From contig CM035808.1 of the NCBI GenBank assembly GCA_020466095.1, positions 75,013,188 to 75,077,187 of the forward strand: a stretch of DNA of 64,000 bases, given 5' to 3'. The stretch comes from Chlorops oryzae. Its lineage: Eukaryota > Arthropoda > Insecta > Diptera > Chloropidae. Shown here in pieces: positions 1 to 11,955 of this stretch. The stretch's first letter is position 1, and every line of letters starts with the position of its first letter. Made by a program: the position numbers and the translations under genes. Under the pieces are notes generated by a model. The model was not told the origin of the DNA. It saw only the letters and a list, made by a program, of their open reading frames with translations, and searched no databases.

Positions 1-171
1 GGAGGTTTTGATGTCAAACGGTCCGGCAAAGTCGACGCCGGTATGCGTAAACGGTAGCGACAACGTTGATCTTTCAGCTGGCAAAGCGGCCATCATCTGA
101 GTCTTCACTCGTTGCTTATGGATGGTGCACGTATGACAGCGAGTGATGCAGCTCTTTATTTTTCGTTTTAA
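1..171 (-). pseudogene. BEL/Pao integrase, start of catalytic core, cut by the window edge
   Basis: The frame of the 172-1593 segment stays open to base 1. It gives the second half of the zinc-binding region and then GVDFAGPF, which carries the first catalytic Asp of the DDE core. The two remaining catalytic residues lie outside the window. Confidence 0.8.
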
Positions 172-1593
172 TCACGCGTTGTTAAATTTCTGTCGCACCA
201 TGCGAAACATGAGTTGAGCGCCACCATGCAGGAGCGTTTTATGTGCGAAGTCCAAATACAAGCGGCAAAACGTGGAGGCGGCAGGTATGATGATCGGATA
301 TCTCTCGTCTATCGTAAGATCTGCATGAATAAGCCGGCCATTGACGCGCAGCAGCCCATCATCGTCAAGCATAGGGTTCAGCGATAACAGCTCGCTCTTC
401 TTTCCGAGTGGTTTTCCTTCAATGAGATCCTGATACTCGAGTGGATAAGGAAATGTTTGTGAAAATAAAATTAAACGATTTCTCACCATCGTCAGCTCAT
501 CTTGTGACAGTATAAGTGTGTTGGGACTTGGTACCATCTCTTTTCGCGCTTGTCTGTAGAAACGCATTACGTAGCCGATGACTCGAAGCGCTCGATCATA
601 CGATGAAAATCTGGCGAGAACGTCTTCCGATTCTGTAATGACGGTGAATGCGGCCGCCTTCTGCTCTTCAAGAGTTGTAGATGATGGGGGTTCAAACTGG
701 GGCCATTTCTCTCGCGATTCTACGAGCCATGACGGTCCTTGCCACCAAAGCGAATTTTCACAGAGATCCTGAGCTAGCATCCCTCGGGTACCCAAATCAG
801 CTGGATTGTCTCGCGATCGCACATGGCGCCATGGGGTGTTGCCAACGTTGGTCAGAATTTCGGAAATTCGATTGGCGACGTAAGTCTTCCATGCATTCGG
901 AGGACGTTTGAGCCATGCCAGCACGATCGAGGCGTCTGACCATAGAACCGTTTGATGTTCGTGAATATGAAGCTGAGCGTTTATCGATTTGATTAGTCTG
1001 GACAGAAGAACGGCGGCGCAGAGCTCGAGGCGCGGTAGGCTGACAGTTTGCAACGGAGCCACCTTAGATTTCGCCGTAAGCAAGTGAGCATAAACTTGGT
1101 TGGGACTATCGATGCGGAGGTAGAGTGCTGCACAATATGCTCGCTCCGATGCATCGCAAAATCCGTGGAGCTGAACTGTGACCGTAGGATCGTAGTGCAC
1201 CCATCTCGGAATTTGAATTTGCTCGATGAATGCCAAATCAATGACGAAAGCGTTCCAGCGTTCCAAAGCCTCATTCGACACCCGCTGATCCCATTCAGTG
1301 CCTTCGAGCCACAGCTGTTGCATAAGAACCTTGGCGCGGATGATGATCGGCGTAAGCCATCCTGCTGGGTCGAATAGTTTTGCGATATCAGACAAAATTT
1401 GTCGTTTGGTCGTCGACGCTGCAGCAGAATGAGTACTCAATTTGTATGAAAACCGATCAGCAATGGCATTCCAGCGGATCCCCAACATTTTTGCGTCGCT
1501 GGCAGATTTAAATTTCAAAAATTCGGCATCCAGCAGGTGTGAAGATGCGACATCCTTTAATAGTTCGGCATGGTTCGCGGTCATCTTCTTCAA
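172..1593 (-). pseudogene. BEL/Pao RNase H and integrase N-terminal segment
   Basis: This continues the RT frame after the nonsense codon at 1669. It holds the BEL/Pao connection region, an RNase H-like part (HGFCDASERAYCAALY, then SLPRLELCAAVLLSRL) and the start of integrase with an H2C2-type zinc-binding segment (HKTLLHGG, continued across the stop by SCITRCHTC). The ORF ends at an in-frame TGA (172-174). Beyond it the same frame continues as LKRKIKSCITRC, so this too is a point mutation, probably CGA to TGA. RNase H degrades the RNA template and integrase inserts the cDNA. Confidence 0.88.
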
Positions 1594-1668
1594 CGGAAAT
1601 CCCGCAAAGCCGAGCGTGCGAATGAGTTGCGTTTTTGCTGTACATGCCGCTTCGAGTGTATGGCCGCC

Positions 1669-2226
1669 TTATAGGACGTCGTCGACGTACGTTTCATTCT
1701 TCAAACTGAATGCTGCTTGAGGAGCGTCGTGCGCCGAGTCGTTTTCTAATTGATGAAGCGTACGAATGACCAAATATGGAGCACAGTTGACTCCAAACGT
1801 CACCATTTTCAATTCGTAATCCTTGACCGGTCCAGTCTCGTCCTCGCGAAATAGGATGCGTTGAAATGCTCGATCCTCTTCATGCACCTGTATCTGTCGA
1901 TACATCTTCTCTATGTCGCCGTTAAACACGAATCGATAGAGCCTCCAGTTGAGCAAAAGGATGACCAAATCCGCTTGGAGCACCGGTCCGACATGAAGCA
2001 CATCGTTCAACGATAAGGATGACGAGGTTTTCTGTGACGCATTGAAAACGACGCGCACCTTGGTGGAGGTACTCTCTGGCTTCATCACTGCATGGTGGGG
2101 AAGATAAAAAGAAAGGAAATTATTTTCCTGCATAATTTCAGAATTGGAGCATGGCTCCATATGATCATATTGTAGATACTCTGCTAACACGGAGTTAAGT
2201 GTCGCGCATAAGAGGCTGCTTCGCAA
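1669..2226 (-). pseudogene. BEL/Pao reverse transcriptase segment
   Basis: This is the reverse transcriptase palm and fingers, which copy element RNA to cDNA in the particle. Visible are VRVVFNAS, the GDIEKMYRQI motif (first catalytic Asp) and the catalytic box YVDD. Right after YVDDVL comes a TAA stop (1669-1671), and the same frame then continues as GGHT, as expected for a BEL RT. The stop is therefore a nonsense mutation, not the end of the gene. The segment is out of frame with gag (one shift in the 2195-2226 overlap) and in frame with the RNase H part at 172-1593. Confidence 0.88.
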
Positions 2227-4378
2227 GTCTTCTCTTCAGGCTCTGGTATTGCGTCAGCGCTCCGAATCGCGATGCACCTAAGCGTAAGGCGGATTTGGAA
2301 AATTCGACCTTAAATGGTAGACGTACGACATATCTACCTTCGGAATTTTTAACGGTGGTCTGAGCATAAAGCTCTTCACAATAAACATCCTCTGAAAGAG
2401 GCGGAGGGGAATGTGGAACCTCTTCTTGTTCCCAAAACGATTTGAGTAGCTCGGAGAGCGACTCATGGGTGTCTCCGGAGGAGACCTGCGTCGTAAACGC
2501 TTCGGTGGATTCGCTGGCGATGGGCCCACTCAAATACCACCCGAACACTGAATTTTGTGCTACGAGACTCCCTCCGACATTCATTTTGACTCCAGGTCGT
2601 AGTAATTTAGGCATAATATCGGAGCCGATGACCATATCGATGCGGCCTGGATTCATGAAGTGGGGGTCGGCGAGCTCAAGCGATGAAAACTCTTGGGGAT
2701 CCATGTTGGAGACCCGTTTGGCTGGAAGCCAATTTGTCAACTTTGGTAACACCACGGCGTCGATCTGATCCTCGAACGTAGAACGAGGCGATGCGAGCAT
2801 GATGTAACACTCTTTTTTTGCAACTTGGGTGCACTGCCCGCCCATACCGGATACGTTGCACACTTTGGGCGTAGTTGGAAGATTCAATTGGAGCTGCATC
2901 CGTTCCGTAATAAACGTCCTTTGAGATCCTTGGTCGAGAAGGGCTCGCACTAAAAAGCGCTCTCCTTGATGCAATATGTGTGTGAGCGCGGTTGGCAACA
3001 GTACTTGCGTCTGGCTAATCGATACGTGCGCATGTGCTTGCGAAGTGGATGATCCGTCGGCGGTTACAAAATTCGAAGTCTTCGGTGGCGCGGAAGCCTG
3101 CGCCGGATGGCTCGTCGGAGACGGGCCGTCAGCCTGAAGAGGCGTCGGTGTGGTTGAAGATCCTTGACCCTTTTGTGTAGCCGTTGGATTCGGAAAATGA
3201 AGAAGCGTATGATACGATTTTCTGCACTTTGCGCAACGGAAGGTACTATTACACTTTGCCTTTTGATGACCAGTCGAAAGGCAGTTGAGACATCGATGGT
3301 GCTTCGAAACAGCTTGGACACGTTCGTCGACCGACATATTGAGAAACACATCACATTGGCGTAGAGGATGGTTGCCGCGACAGAGGACGCAGACTCCACT
3401 GGTCCGCTCTTGGGCGAGAAACACGTTCGTCGAAGGCACTTCGGGTTTTACGGCGGGATGGGGATTCTCCAATGCATCAAAGCTGGAAAGGCGTTCAACA
3501 ACTTCATATCGCTTAGTTAAAAAGGCATTCATTTGTGGCCATGTTGGCACCTCTCGATGTGACGCCAATGACTGTTCCCAATGTGCGATCGTTTGCGCCG
3601 GAAGACGCCTGGAACAGAAATGAACGAGCAGGGCATCCAAAATATCCACGACTCCATGACTCTTCAGCATCTTGAGGCAATCGTTGACGGTTGTTTGTAT
3701 GCGCAGGATTCCTTCCGCCGTTTCATCTTGGATAGCAGGCAGGTCGAATAAATTTTTTAATTTGATGATCGACGAGGATGCGTTTGTTCTCATATCGCGC
3801 CTTAAGAGCCTCCCACGCATTCGTAAAGTTGTCGCCACACAGCGGATAGCCTTTAACGATAGCACCCGCTGCTCCCGTCGTCTTGCTGCGAAGATGGTAT
3901 AACCTTTGCACTGGTGGCAGCCGAGGGTGATTGACGTAAACCGCGGTGAACATGTCTCGAAATGCTGGCCATTCACTATAGCCACCACAAAAACTTCAGT
4001 ATCACACGGTGGTACCCTGATGAAATTGTCTTCTCCATGAAAGTCGTTAGGTGGAGGGGTCGCCCGAGTGCTCGACAGCGGTGGATGTTGGGGGATGATT
4101 TCTCGTAGCATCTCCTGAAGCCTGGCTCTGGCTATCATCTGAAGATCGCGACACTCGTGATAACTAATTTCAGCAGAATCGGCCGCATCCGGACTCCAGG
4201 CACCTTTCTCGACCGCTGCTCGATACGTTTGACGCACTTCATTCCAATCGTACACCAGTTGTTCGATTTTAAGCTCCAGCAATTGCTCGCTTTGATTCAT
4301 CGGATCGCTGTTCATAGCTGCATCACACATGTTCTTGAGTTCAGCAACCGCGGAGTTAAAATGCCGTAAGGGATCCAT
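2195..4378 (-). CDS. BEL/Pao Gag-protease polyprotein, 727 aa
   Basis: This is the structural and protease part of a BEL/Pao polyprotein. Gag packages element RNA into virus-like particles in the cytoplasm and the aspartic protease cleaves the polyprotein. The first 300 or so residues look like a BEL gag (DUF1759-type). A zinc-knuckle region follows at about residues 370-420, with the motifs CVLCRGNHPLRQC and CLNCLSTGHQKAKC. A DUF1758-type protease follows at about residues 475-640, with the catalytic motif ALLDQGSQRTF. The ORF ends in the fingers of reverse transcriptase. BEL elements normally have one continuous ORF, so the end at 2195 is a single frameshift: the next frame continues the same alignment at 2226. 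The start at 4378 is the first Met after a leader full of stops. Confidence 0.9.
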   Translation of the reverse strand: MDPLRHFNSAVAELKNMCDAAMNSDPMNQSEQLLELKIEQLVYDWNEVRQTYRAAVEKGAWSPDAADSAEISYHECRDLQMIARARLQEMLREIIPQHPPLSSTRATPPPNDFHGEDNFIRVPPCDTEVFVVAIVNGQHFETCSPRFTSITLGCHQCKGYTIFAARRREQRVLSLKAIRCVATTLRMRGRLLRRDMRTNASSSIIKLKNLFDLPAIQDETAEGILRIQTTVNDCLKMLKSHGVVDILDALLVHFCSRRLPAQTIAHWEQSLASHREVPTWPQMNAFLTKRYEVVERLSSFDALENPHPAVKPEVPSTNVFLAQERTSGVCVLCRGNHPLRQCDVFLNMSVDERVQAVSKHHRCLNCLSTGHQKAKCNSTFRCAKCRKSYHTLLHFPNPTATQKGQGSSTTPTPLQADGPSPTSHPAQASAPPKTSNFVTADGSSTSQAHAHVSISQTQVLLPTALTHILHQGERFLVRALLDQGSQRTFITERMQLQLNLPTTPKVCNVSGMGGQCTQVAKKECYIMLASPRSTFEDQIDAVVLPKLTNWLPAKRVSNMDPQEFSSLELADPHFMNPGRIDMVIGSDIMPKLLRPGVKMNVGGSLVAQNSVFGWYLSGPIASESTEAFTTQVSSGDTHESLSELLKSFWEQEEVPHSPPPLSEDVYCEELYAQTTVKNSEGRYVVRLPFKVEFSKSALRLGASRFGALTQYQSLKRRLAKQPLMRDT

Positions 4379-5443
4379 ATTGTTTACGGATGTTGATCAC
4401 GAAACCCGATTCTGACAAGATAATTGTCCGAAGAATTCACTGCAAGCTCGATCAATTCACCGTAAAAATGAGAGCAAATTTAAATTATCGCCGGCTTTTG
4501 AAGTGAACTGGATGCCTGTTTATGAAAAAGAGATAAAAACCTCGGCTGAAAAGGAACAATACAAGTTATAAAACGGCAACCGCAGTGCGTATATGCGACC
4601 AATGCCTACCGTAGCATACCTCAAATTTGTTTACCTTAACCTTCGCAACACTCCACAAATTTCCTGCAACCCCAAAGTCAATTAAAGAAAACCAAATCGT
4701 ATAATGATTGTCAATAAAATATAAATAGAATTCGATGCGTTCGATTTGTTCAAAGTTTGTTTTTCCAACCAGTTTGCAAAGTTCCGATTATGCATCAAAT
4801 CGAAAGCAGAGCGCGGGCAGAGCGCAGGCAGAGAGACTGAACGTTTATGAAACCTGGTGTTCGAATTGTGGTCACACACGTTCGTTCGAACAGTCGATGC
4901 GATCAACTTCTATGTTCGAAGTTCGATGCAACGCACAGCGTTAGAACTGACCTACGCAACACAATGCACGTAAGCCCGATGTGTTATACAGATTGCTTGG
5001 CTCGCTGTCTGCTAGCCTTGAAGTTCTATGGACTTGCAATGGAAAAAACCCAACGATTTCTATGCGTGTTCCGCAAGCGAAATCCCAACGCAATAAAAGA
5101 AAAGAAGAAACGAAGAAAAAAACCGCAATTCGTTCTCACAGGGAACGAGAAACCCAAATGCTGCTTGCCAAACCGCTATGTGCTGGTTGTTTTGCAATAT
5201 CGACTGTGCACAAAAACCACCACCAAAGGCGACACGGATGTGCGAGCGAGATAGATGATACGAATATGAAGAGAAAGGATGAGTCGAAAAGGCGATGTGT
5301 GTCACGTGCTTGGATCGTGTTGCCCTTGACTTTTCTGGAGGGCAAATAGCAGTAAAGGGTGACACACACGTGGCGTACTTTCTCGATTCCCACTAAGATT
5401 GGTCCACCGGAGCCGATTCCAGGCTCCTGGCAGGATCGCCAAA
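4379..5443 (-). other. BEL/Pao 5' leader with primer binding site
   Basis: This is about 1.06 kb between LTR and gag, with no reading frame I can support. Next to the LTR (5422-5441, minus strand) is TGGCGATCCTGCCAGGAGC, starting two bases after the LTR. That is the position and style of a tRNA primer binding site. Short ORFs on both strands here do not resemble any protein I know. Confidence 0.7.
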
Positions 5444-6627
5444 TGTTACTCTTAGGGACAGTAAGTGCAAACGTACGTGGCTGTTATAACGGCGAAGCGA
5501 TGCAACTTCTCTGGATGTGTGATGGATTTCCTGGCGTTTGCGCGACGCGGATTTTTATTTACGTTTATTTAAATGATTTTTGAAAATTAGTGCCTTCTTG
5601 GCGGTTTCCTCTTATGGAGAAATTTGTATTTCGAAATATAAGTTTCAGCCTTCGTGGCGAATGATATTCAATGCGAACACAAAAATATAAATTGTCCGTT
5701 TAAACTTAAATTTGCCTTCGTGGCGACTTACGCATAAGAAAATTTTAATTCACTTTTGTTTGAGTCGTACTTATGATTTTGTTGTCTATAAAATTATTAG
5801 TTTGTGATGTTGGTTGTGGTTTCTCTTTTCTTTATAATTTGCGATTTTTTTTTATGAATTTTGGCGGTTGGTTTTTTCACTATTGGGGCAAAACACGTCC
5901 AGTGTACCACCGGCAAAATTTTTTCTCTCCGATTTGGATGAAACTTGGTACAGCTGTTAAGATGTAAGAGTACGTTAAATGTGCAAAAAAAAAGTAAATT
6001 TTAATCACAGGGTGCCGAGATACAGGGTGTCAAAGTTTAGGTTTTTGCTTCGAAGAACATATTTCATTGAATTACAATGGGGCTAAAATCGCCTCGCTTC
6101 AAAAATTTTTCGAATGTTTCCTAGAACAAATTGTCTGAACTTTTCGAAAACAATACAAAAAAAAATTTTTCGATAACGGTAAATGAGACAAATTTGGCAT
6201 TTTAGTTTTATTTCTTGATTTTCTAACAGAGACCCTATATTTTTTTATTTTTTTTTTAATTTTAAAAAAAAGCCCAACTTTTTCCCTTTAAAATGATGTA
6301 TAAATCATAATGGGATCTCCATAACTAATGCTCAAAATAACGCATTGAACATGAGTACCTAGCATATTTCCCTCAATAACCACATCTTACATCTTAACAG
6401 CTGTACCAAGTTTCATCCAAATCGGAGAGAAAAAATTTTGGCGGTGGTACACTTGACGTGTTTTTTGCCCCTATTGCGGATCGTGACGCGCACTTCGTTT
6501 CCACGTATCGAAGACTGTGCCGTAGTCGCTGGAGGTCGAGCTGTCGAGCGTGAGAGCAGAAAAGTTTCGTTATAAAGTGATTCGGCTAAAGGCTCGCCTC
6601 CAAAGCGGCTGCGGCGAAAAACGGACA
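5444..6627 (-). repeat. BEL/Pao 5' LTR, split by a MITE
   Basis: On the plus strand it begins TGTTACTCTTAGG next to the primer site and ends GGCGAAAAACGGACA. On the minus strand this gives a TG...CA LTR of about 600 bp once the MITE (5885-6471) is removed. The outer limit at 6627 is supported by a diverged second copy at 15835-16320, which ends at the same motif. The integrated 3' LTR is outside the window, so the target duplication cannot be checked. Confidence 0.75.
5885..6471. mobile_element. MITE with about 85-bp terminal inverted repeats
   Basis: The left end GGGGCAAAACACGTCC and the right end, read in reverse complement, match for about 85 bp with few differences. It is flanked by TATT on both sides (5881-5884, 6472-6475). 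There is no coding capacity. Removing it restores a continuous BEL LTR. I cannot name the superfamily. Confidence 0.88.
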
Positions 6628-7467
6628 ATACCCTTAAAAAAGCAAAAAAAATAATTTGAAAATGCATTTTAAAGGGTAATGTAAGACAGACAACGATTTT
6701 ATAGAACTACTTTTCGATGTGAAGTATCTATTTTCTACTAAAGCAGTTTAGTTTTAAACACAGAGGCACAGACGCGTATTACAGCATGTCCACCCTATCC
6801 TATGTAACAAAAACCATTTGAAAATAAAAAAATTATATTCAAGCAGCTGTGGAAATGGCAAAGTGCTAATTTTCCACTAGCATAGTTTCCACTTTTGCAT
6901 GGACCCTACGAATAACTTGTTCGAAAAATTTTCACTAATTTCTTAAAGATGATAGTTTTGTTTGTAAAAAAAGTGTCAATTTTGAATCTTTATTTAAATC
7001 TTAAATCTTAAAAAATTACCTAAAATATATCCTTAAAGGTGAAAATGGCAAAAATGCCTATATCGGTCAAAAATGACGAAAAAATTCCTTTTAAAATTCT
7101 ATATTTAGACTCTACTAACCATGTATCATATAAAAAACTAGTCAAATCTTCTTTCTAGCTTCAGAAAAAAAAGATGCCTTGTCAACAAAATCCGAGCCCT
7201 AGTTTAAAGTAGGTGTGAATTTTGTACAATTAAGTAGTGGCAGATGAAATTGAATGGAAATCCGATATTAAAAGGTGAAATTTTGTGCATAAAAAAATAA
7301 ATAAAGTCAAATCGAAAAAAACTGTAAAGAAAAAAAAGATTTTAGTGAGTTAGTCAATCGGTGGAATTGTTGAGCGGAGCTGGGAAAAAAAGGGAAAACT
7401 TTGTAACGGGTGCGTAACGTACGTTTTGCTTAATATCATCGAAGTTAACAAATGGATTAAAAAACCC
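6628..7467. other. AT-rich spacer, nothing recognised
   Basis: This is about 840 bp between the BEL LTR and the hAT element. It is AT-rich with scattered A and T runs. I see no reading frame, RNA gene or repeat that I can support. Confidence 0.5.
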
Positions 7468-8508
7468 CAGTGGCGTAGCGAGCCCAACTGGCGCTCGATG
7501 CATAATAGATTTTCGGCGCCCCTTCCCTCCACCCCCCAACTTTAGTAGGATAAGGTCGTTATAACAATGCAAACAACAATATTAAAAATATAGATACATA
7601 AATTTCATCATTTTTTAAGGATCACTTTTATATTAGTAAAAAAGAATAGTAAGGCTATACATACATGACATGCAAAATTTTCGCCTGACGTTATAAACAT
7701 TAAACACAAAGTGCCTATATGAAAAAGCCTACTTAGCAGATAAAGACAAGTAGTGAAGGCATCGATGAGTGAATTCAAATTTTATTTCTTTCAAAATTTG
7801 TTGGAAAAAATTACTAGTGGAAACGGTAGTGTTTTATTCACATGTTTTACTAAAACATCTAAAAATAAAACATTTATGGAAACATGGCATTAGCGAAAGT
7901 CAGATGATTCCGTCAACGAGCTTACACGTTTTATACGTTCGCTTTGCGCTATCAAATTGTAGTGCAAAGCGCGGAAAATTATTTCCATATAAAATTTGAC
8001 AGTAGGCTTATGAGGGTGCGAGAATATCAGGTTTGCGCTGTTACATGAGTACCACCAAAGTTAATATCATGTACGAAATGGCCGAAAGACTTCAGCATAT
8101 GGCAGATTTCGTGATATATAAACATATAAGCAGGTTAACATAAATAAATAAAAATTTTATGGCGATTTCTTGAAATATGTTATACATGCATTTTTTACCA
8201 ATTAAAAAAAATAAGAACTATTGATTGGCAAATTGATTTAAATCAAAACAAAAGAATTCTTAAGGCACATTTAGAGAGACCGCTTCAAGTGAGCAGTTCA
8301 TTTCTGTTGCTTTTTCTTTCTTCGGATTTTCCCGAATCATCGTATTGGCATAGCCCGCCCGGTGTTCCTTCACCGCGATGTGAATGCGGACTGAAAATCC
8401 ATGTTTGTGCGTACATGGCTTATACCGTGTGTGTCGGAGGATTTATCGATAAATTTTATGGATTTGTGCAAATGCTTGTATACTGTATTTGAGCCTTTAC
8501 TCCTCGTA

Positions 8509-8665
8509 ACACAAAGACATCGATGTCCGGGTTTAGATTGGGAAACAATGTTTCGGAAACATTTTTCAACACTAGCTTCTTTACATGGGAAAGAATGAGA
8601 GATCAAAATAATTGTTTCCGCAACATTTTTTCCCAATCTAAGCCCGGACATCGATGTCTTTGTGT
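8509..8665. mobile_element. 157-bp Tc1/mariner-type MITE inside the hAT element
   Basis: ACACAAAGACATCGATGTCC at the left is repeated inverted at the right, and similarity extends inward over about 50 bp, through a TTGGGAAACAATGTTT-like segment. TA flanks both ends (8507-8508, 8666-8667). Short length, TA target and long inverted repeats suggest a Tc1/mariner-derived MITE. Confidence 0.8.
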
Positions 8666-9011
8666 TAAGGTGTTAATGTGTTAAGGTGTTGTTTTTTTTT
8701 TTTTTTTTTTTTTTTAAACGTTTTATTATTTATTGTATCACTCCTGTAAAGTAGAAGTCTTGCAATAAGTTTCAAAATCTTACACCTAGTTTAACAAAAC
8801 TACAGATCACAAAGCATTTACTTAATTTCGAAAAGTTTATGAGTCGCAAGTTTTTATCAATAGCGGGCCTCAGGTAACGTTAACTAGGCTTAACTGATGT
8901 GTGAAGGAGCACGCGAGATATTTCCGGTGTTTTCCTCTAGGGTAAACGATTTAAGCAGCTAGGAGAGCTGATTTGTTACAACCGCATATATGCATACAGG
9001 AAGCGCGTAGC

Positions 9012-9225
9012 TGTTTTGACGTTGATTGCATGGAGAAATGCATTGGGTGCTAGGAGCACCCGCCGAGATACCGATAAGCTAAAAGAGCTGTTTTGACGTT
9101 GGATTGCATGGAGAAATGCATTGGGTACTAGGAGCACCCACCGTGATACCGATAAGCTAAAAGAGCTGTTTTGACGTTGGATTGCATGGAGAAATGCATT
9201 GGGTACTAGGTACTAGAATGCACCA
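9012..9225. repeat. 77-78 bp tandem repeat in the Jockey 3' UTR, about 2.7 copies
   Basis: Copies start with GTTTTGACGTTG near 9012, 9089 and 9167. The second and third are almost identical and the last is cut short. The repeat lies between the ORF2 end and the poly-A tail. Related but non-tandem motifs occur in the Jockey fragments at 44512 and 60884. Confidence 0.85.
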
Positions 9226-9334
9226 AGAAACGCGTGTCGATCTGCTAGGGAAGCAGAGTTGATGGATGTGCATGGAAAGCTCCTGCTGTAGAAGAATGAT
9301 TTGAAATCGCTGGTCGATCATTCCTTTTTAATCT

Positions 9335-11955
9335 CTAAGAGTTCGATATGTTCGACAGTCCACGCGCAAGTGGATTTACATGAGTTCGCAATTTATTAAA
9401 ATACTTTTCTTTGATTTTGGTGAACTCAGCTTTGACCAGTTCAACGTTTAACTCTCTATGAATCCGTTCATTTGAGATAAACCAAGGAGCTCCCGTTATA
9501 GTCCTTAGTATTTTGGACTGCGCTCTTTGCAGGATTTCTATATTCGAAGCGCTTGCATTCCCGTACAATTGTAACCCGTACATCCATATTGGTTTTATAA
9601 CTTGATTGTACAGGAGGATCTTATACTCAAGTTTTAGAGGAGAACGGCTATTTATTAACCAGTGCTTATGGCTTTAAGTTTCATTTGGGTTCTCTTGGCT
9701 TCAATATGCTTACGCCATGTCAATCTTTTGTCCAAATGAATACTGAGATATGTGATATCTTCGCATTGTGGGATGCGTACGTTATTGAGAAAAATGTCCG
9801 GAGAAGCTTTTCTATTGAGCGTAAAAGTAATATGTTGGCATTTGATCTCATTTATTTTGATACGCCATTTAGAAAGCCAATTTTGTATTTTGTTGAGATG
9901 ATCTTGCAGTGTAGAAGTTGCAACACTAATGTCCTTGTGCCGACTAAGGACCGCTGTGTCATCAGCAAATGTTGAAATCACGATTCGATCGTTACAAGGA
10001 ATATCTGCTGTGTATACTAGATAAAGAAAAGGCCCAACAACACTCCCTTGGGGTACTCCTGCATTGATTTCAAAACTTTTTGTAATGTACGAGTTATGTT
10101 TTACTTGGAACGTTCTATGTTTTAAATATGACTCAAAGATCGCGTGAAAATTAACGGGAAGTAGTTTTCTGATTTTGTAAAAAAATCCATCGTTCCAGAC
10201 TTTGTCGAATGCTTGCTGCACATCTATGAATACTGCAGAGCAATACTCCCGATTTTCATAGGCAATCCTGATTTCGTTGGTAATTCGATTTACCTGTTCG
10301 ATAGTACCGTGTTGTTTCCTAAACCCGAATTGATGTTTTGGAATTATATTCTGCTCTTGCAAATAAGGTGTTAATTTAGCTAAAAGAACCTTTTCGAATA
10401 GTTTTGAGAGGCAAGGGAGAAGGCTAATTGGTCTATAAGAGGATGTTTGGGTAGGGTCCTTTCCTGGCCTAGGCACCATTTTAATGACCGATCGTTTTGA
10501 ATCTTTTGGAAAGTAACTGAATTCAATTATTGCATTGAACAAGACTGTTAAAAACTGTACTGCTACAGATGGGATATTTTTTAATATTTTTGGAGTGACA
10601 AGATCATGTCCCGCGGCTTTTTTTGTCACAAGTTCATTTTTTATGATACCCGAAATTTCACTTGAACTAATTTGGACGGAAATTCTGCGTGTATTTTCGG
10701 ATTCGTTCGGAAGAGTATACTCAGAATTACTCGGATTCGGTTGGAATACTTTATTAAGGTGCAAAGCAAAAGCTGTAGCCTTCTCTTCGTCTGAGCGCGC
10801 CCAACCACTGTTGGGACACCGAACAGGTGTTTCACTCTGCACAGGAGTCTTAAGAAAATGGCTTGCCAACCACAAGGAGCTACGATTTGAGCCTACAGGC
10901 GTAGGATTTTCGACAAAGTTGTGAGCTTTAGATTCTTTTTCCCTATTTAGAGCTATTCTAAGCTTTTTTTCTACTTCTTTTAGTTTGTTTTTGGCCAACG
11001 GAGACCGGGACCGTTGCCATTCGCGTCTGAGCCTTCGTTTTTCTGCGACGAGTTTTTCGATTTCCCTATTTGAGAAAGTCCTATTTGAGCTATATTCAAA
11101 ACGAGGAGTCGCATTTTGCGCTGCTGATCCTAGATACGAATTAAACACAGTTACGGCGTCGTCAATATGCTCATGGCATTCAATTTTATAATTCGTATGA
11201 ATATGCGCACTTATGTATTTTTTGTATTTTAGCCAATTTGTACTTGGACTTGTTAAGCTGAGTGGACGTTCAACTTCAACCGGATATTTATTTAAAGCAA
11301 ATAAAACCGGGGAATGATCCGAGGAGAGGTCGGTAGTTGTTTTTGCAGAAATTAGCTCTCTTGCAATACCTTTAGTTATACCGAAATCTAAGAGGTCTGG
11401 AATTTTTTGGAGATCTGTTGGCCAATAAGTTGGCTGTCTGGGAGATACAAAGTCAAGAGAATTATTTTTATTGATAATTGCCTTGTATAATTGTTGACCC
11501 TTGGGATTGCACGTTCTGGAGCCCCAGAAAGTGTGCTTCGCATTATAGTCTCCTGCTGCTAGAAACTTATCACCCAAAGTCTTAAAGAAGTCTAAGAACA
11601 GCGTTTCCGTAACACAAAAGCGCGGCGGGCAGTAGATTGCCGAAAGTACGATATTTTCCCCTTGCAATACGACGCAGATTGACGTTGCCTGAATAAATTC
11701 ATAACTATAAGAATCCATAGAGAAATGCTGTATTCTTCTACGAATGAATATACCCGTGCCTCCATGCGCCTTACCATCTGGGTGGTTGGTTTGATAAAAT
11801 TTATACCCGGTGATTGAAAAGAAATTTTTATTTGTTAAATGAGTTTCAGAGAGAAGCATGACGTCAACTTCCTCTTGATTTAAAAAATTCTGAATCTCTA
11901 GTTTATGTTTTGTTAACCCGTTCGCATTCCAGGCACAAATTTTTAGAACACTCAT
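9335..11955 (-). pseudogene. Jockey ORF2: AP endonuclease and reverse transcriptase, one frameshift
   Basis: ORF2 nicks target DNA and primes reverse transcription there. The 766-residue main part (11955-9655) starts with the endonuclease: CAWNANGL, LLSETHL, AGDYNAKH and SSDHSPVLF are its active-site motifs. Reverse transcriptase follows, with PISLLPCLSKLFEKV, GVPQGSVVGP and the catalytic FADD. The frame breaks near 9660. The C-terminal end (9583-9335; LQRAQSKILRTITGAPWF) continues in another frame and completes a normal Jockey ORF2. The start ATG overlaps the ORF1 stop by ATGA. Confidence 0.92.

Larger units (their letters stand above)
1..6627 (-). mobile_element. BEL/Pao LTR retrotransposon, 5' LTR to integrase, truncated by the window edge
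   Basis: Reading on the minus strand, the order is 5' LTR (6627-5444), primer binding site, leader, gag-protease, reverse transcriptase, RNase H and the start of integrase, which runs off the left edge. This gag-PR-RT-RH-IN order, the DxG protease and the YVDD reverse transcriptase fit BEL/Pao rather than Ty3/gypsy. The rest of integrase and the 3' LTR lie outside the window. Damage is light: one frameshift between gag and pol and two in-frame nonsense codons, so inactivation looks recent. A MITE sits inside the LTR. Confidence 0.93.

Noticed and set aside
4682..5393. Cluster of overlapping ORFs of 60-135 codons in the BEL leader
   Set aside because: They lie on both strands and in overlapping frames, lack any domain, and occupy the expected leader position.
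9012..9225. CRISPR-like array
   Set aside because: The units are directly adjacent without spacers, in a eukaryotic LINE 3' UTR.
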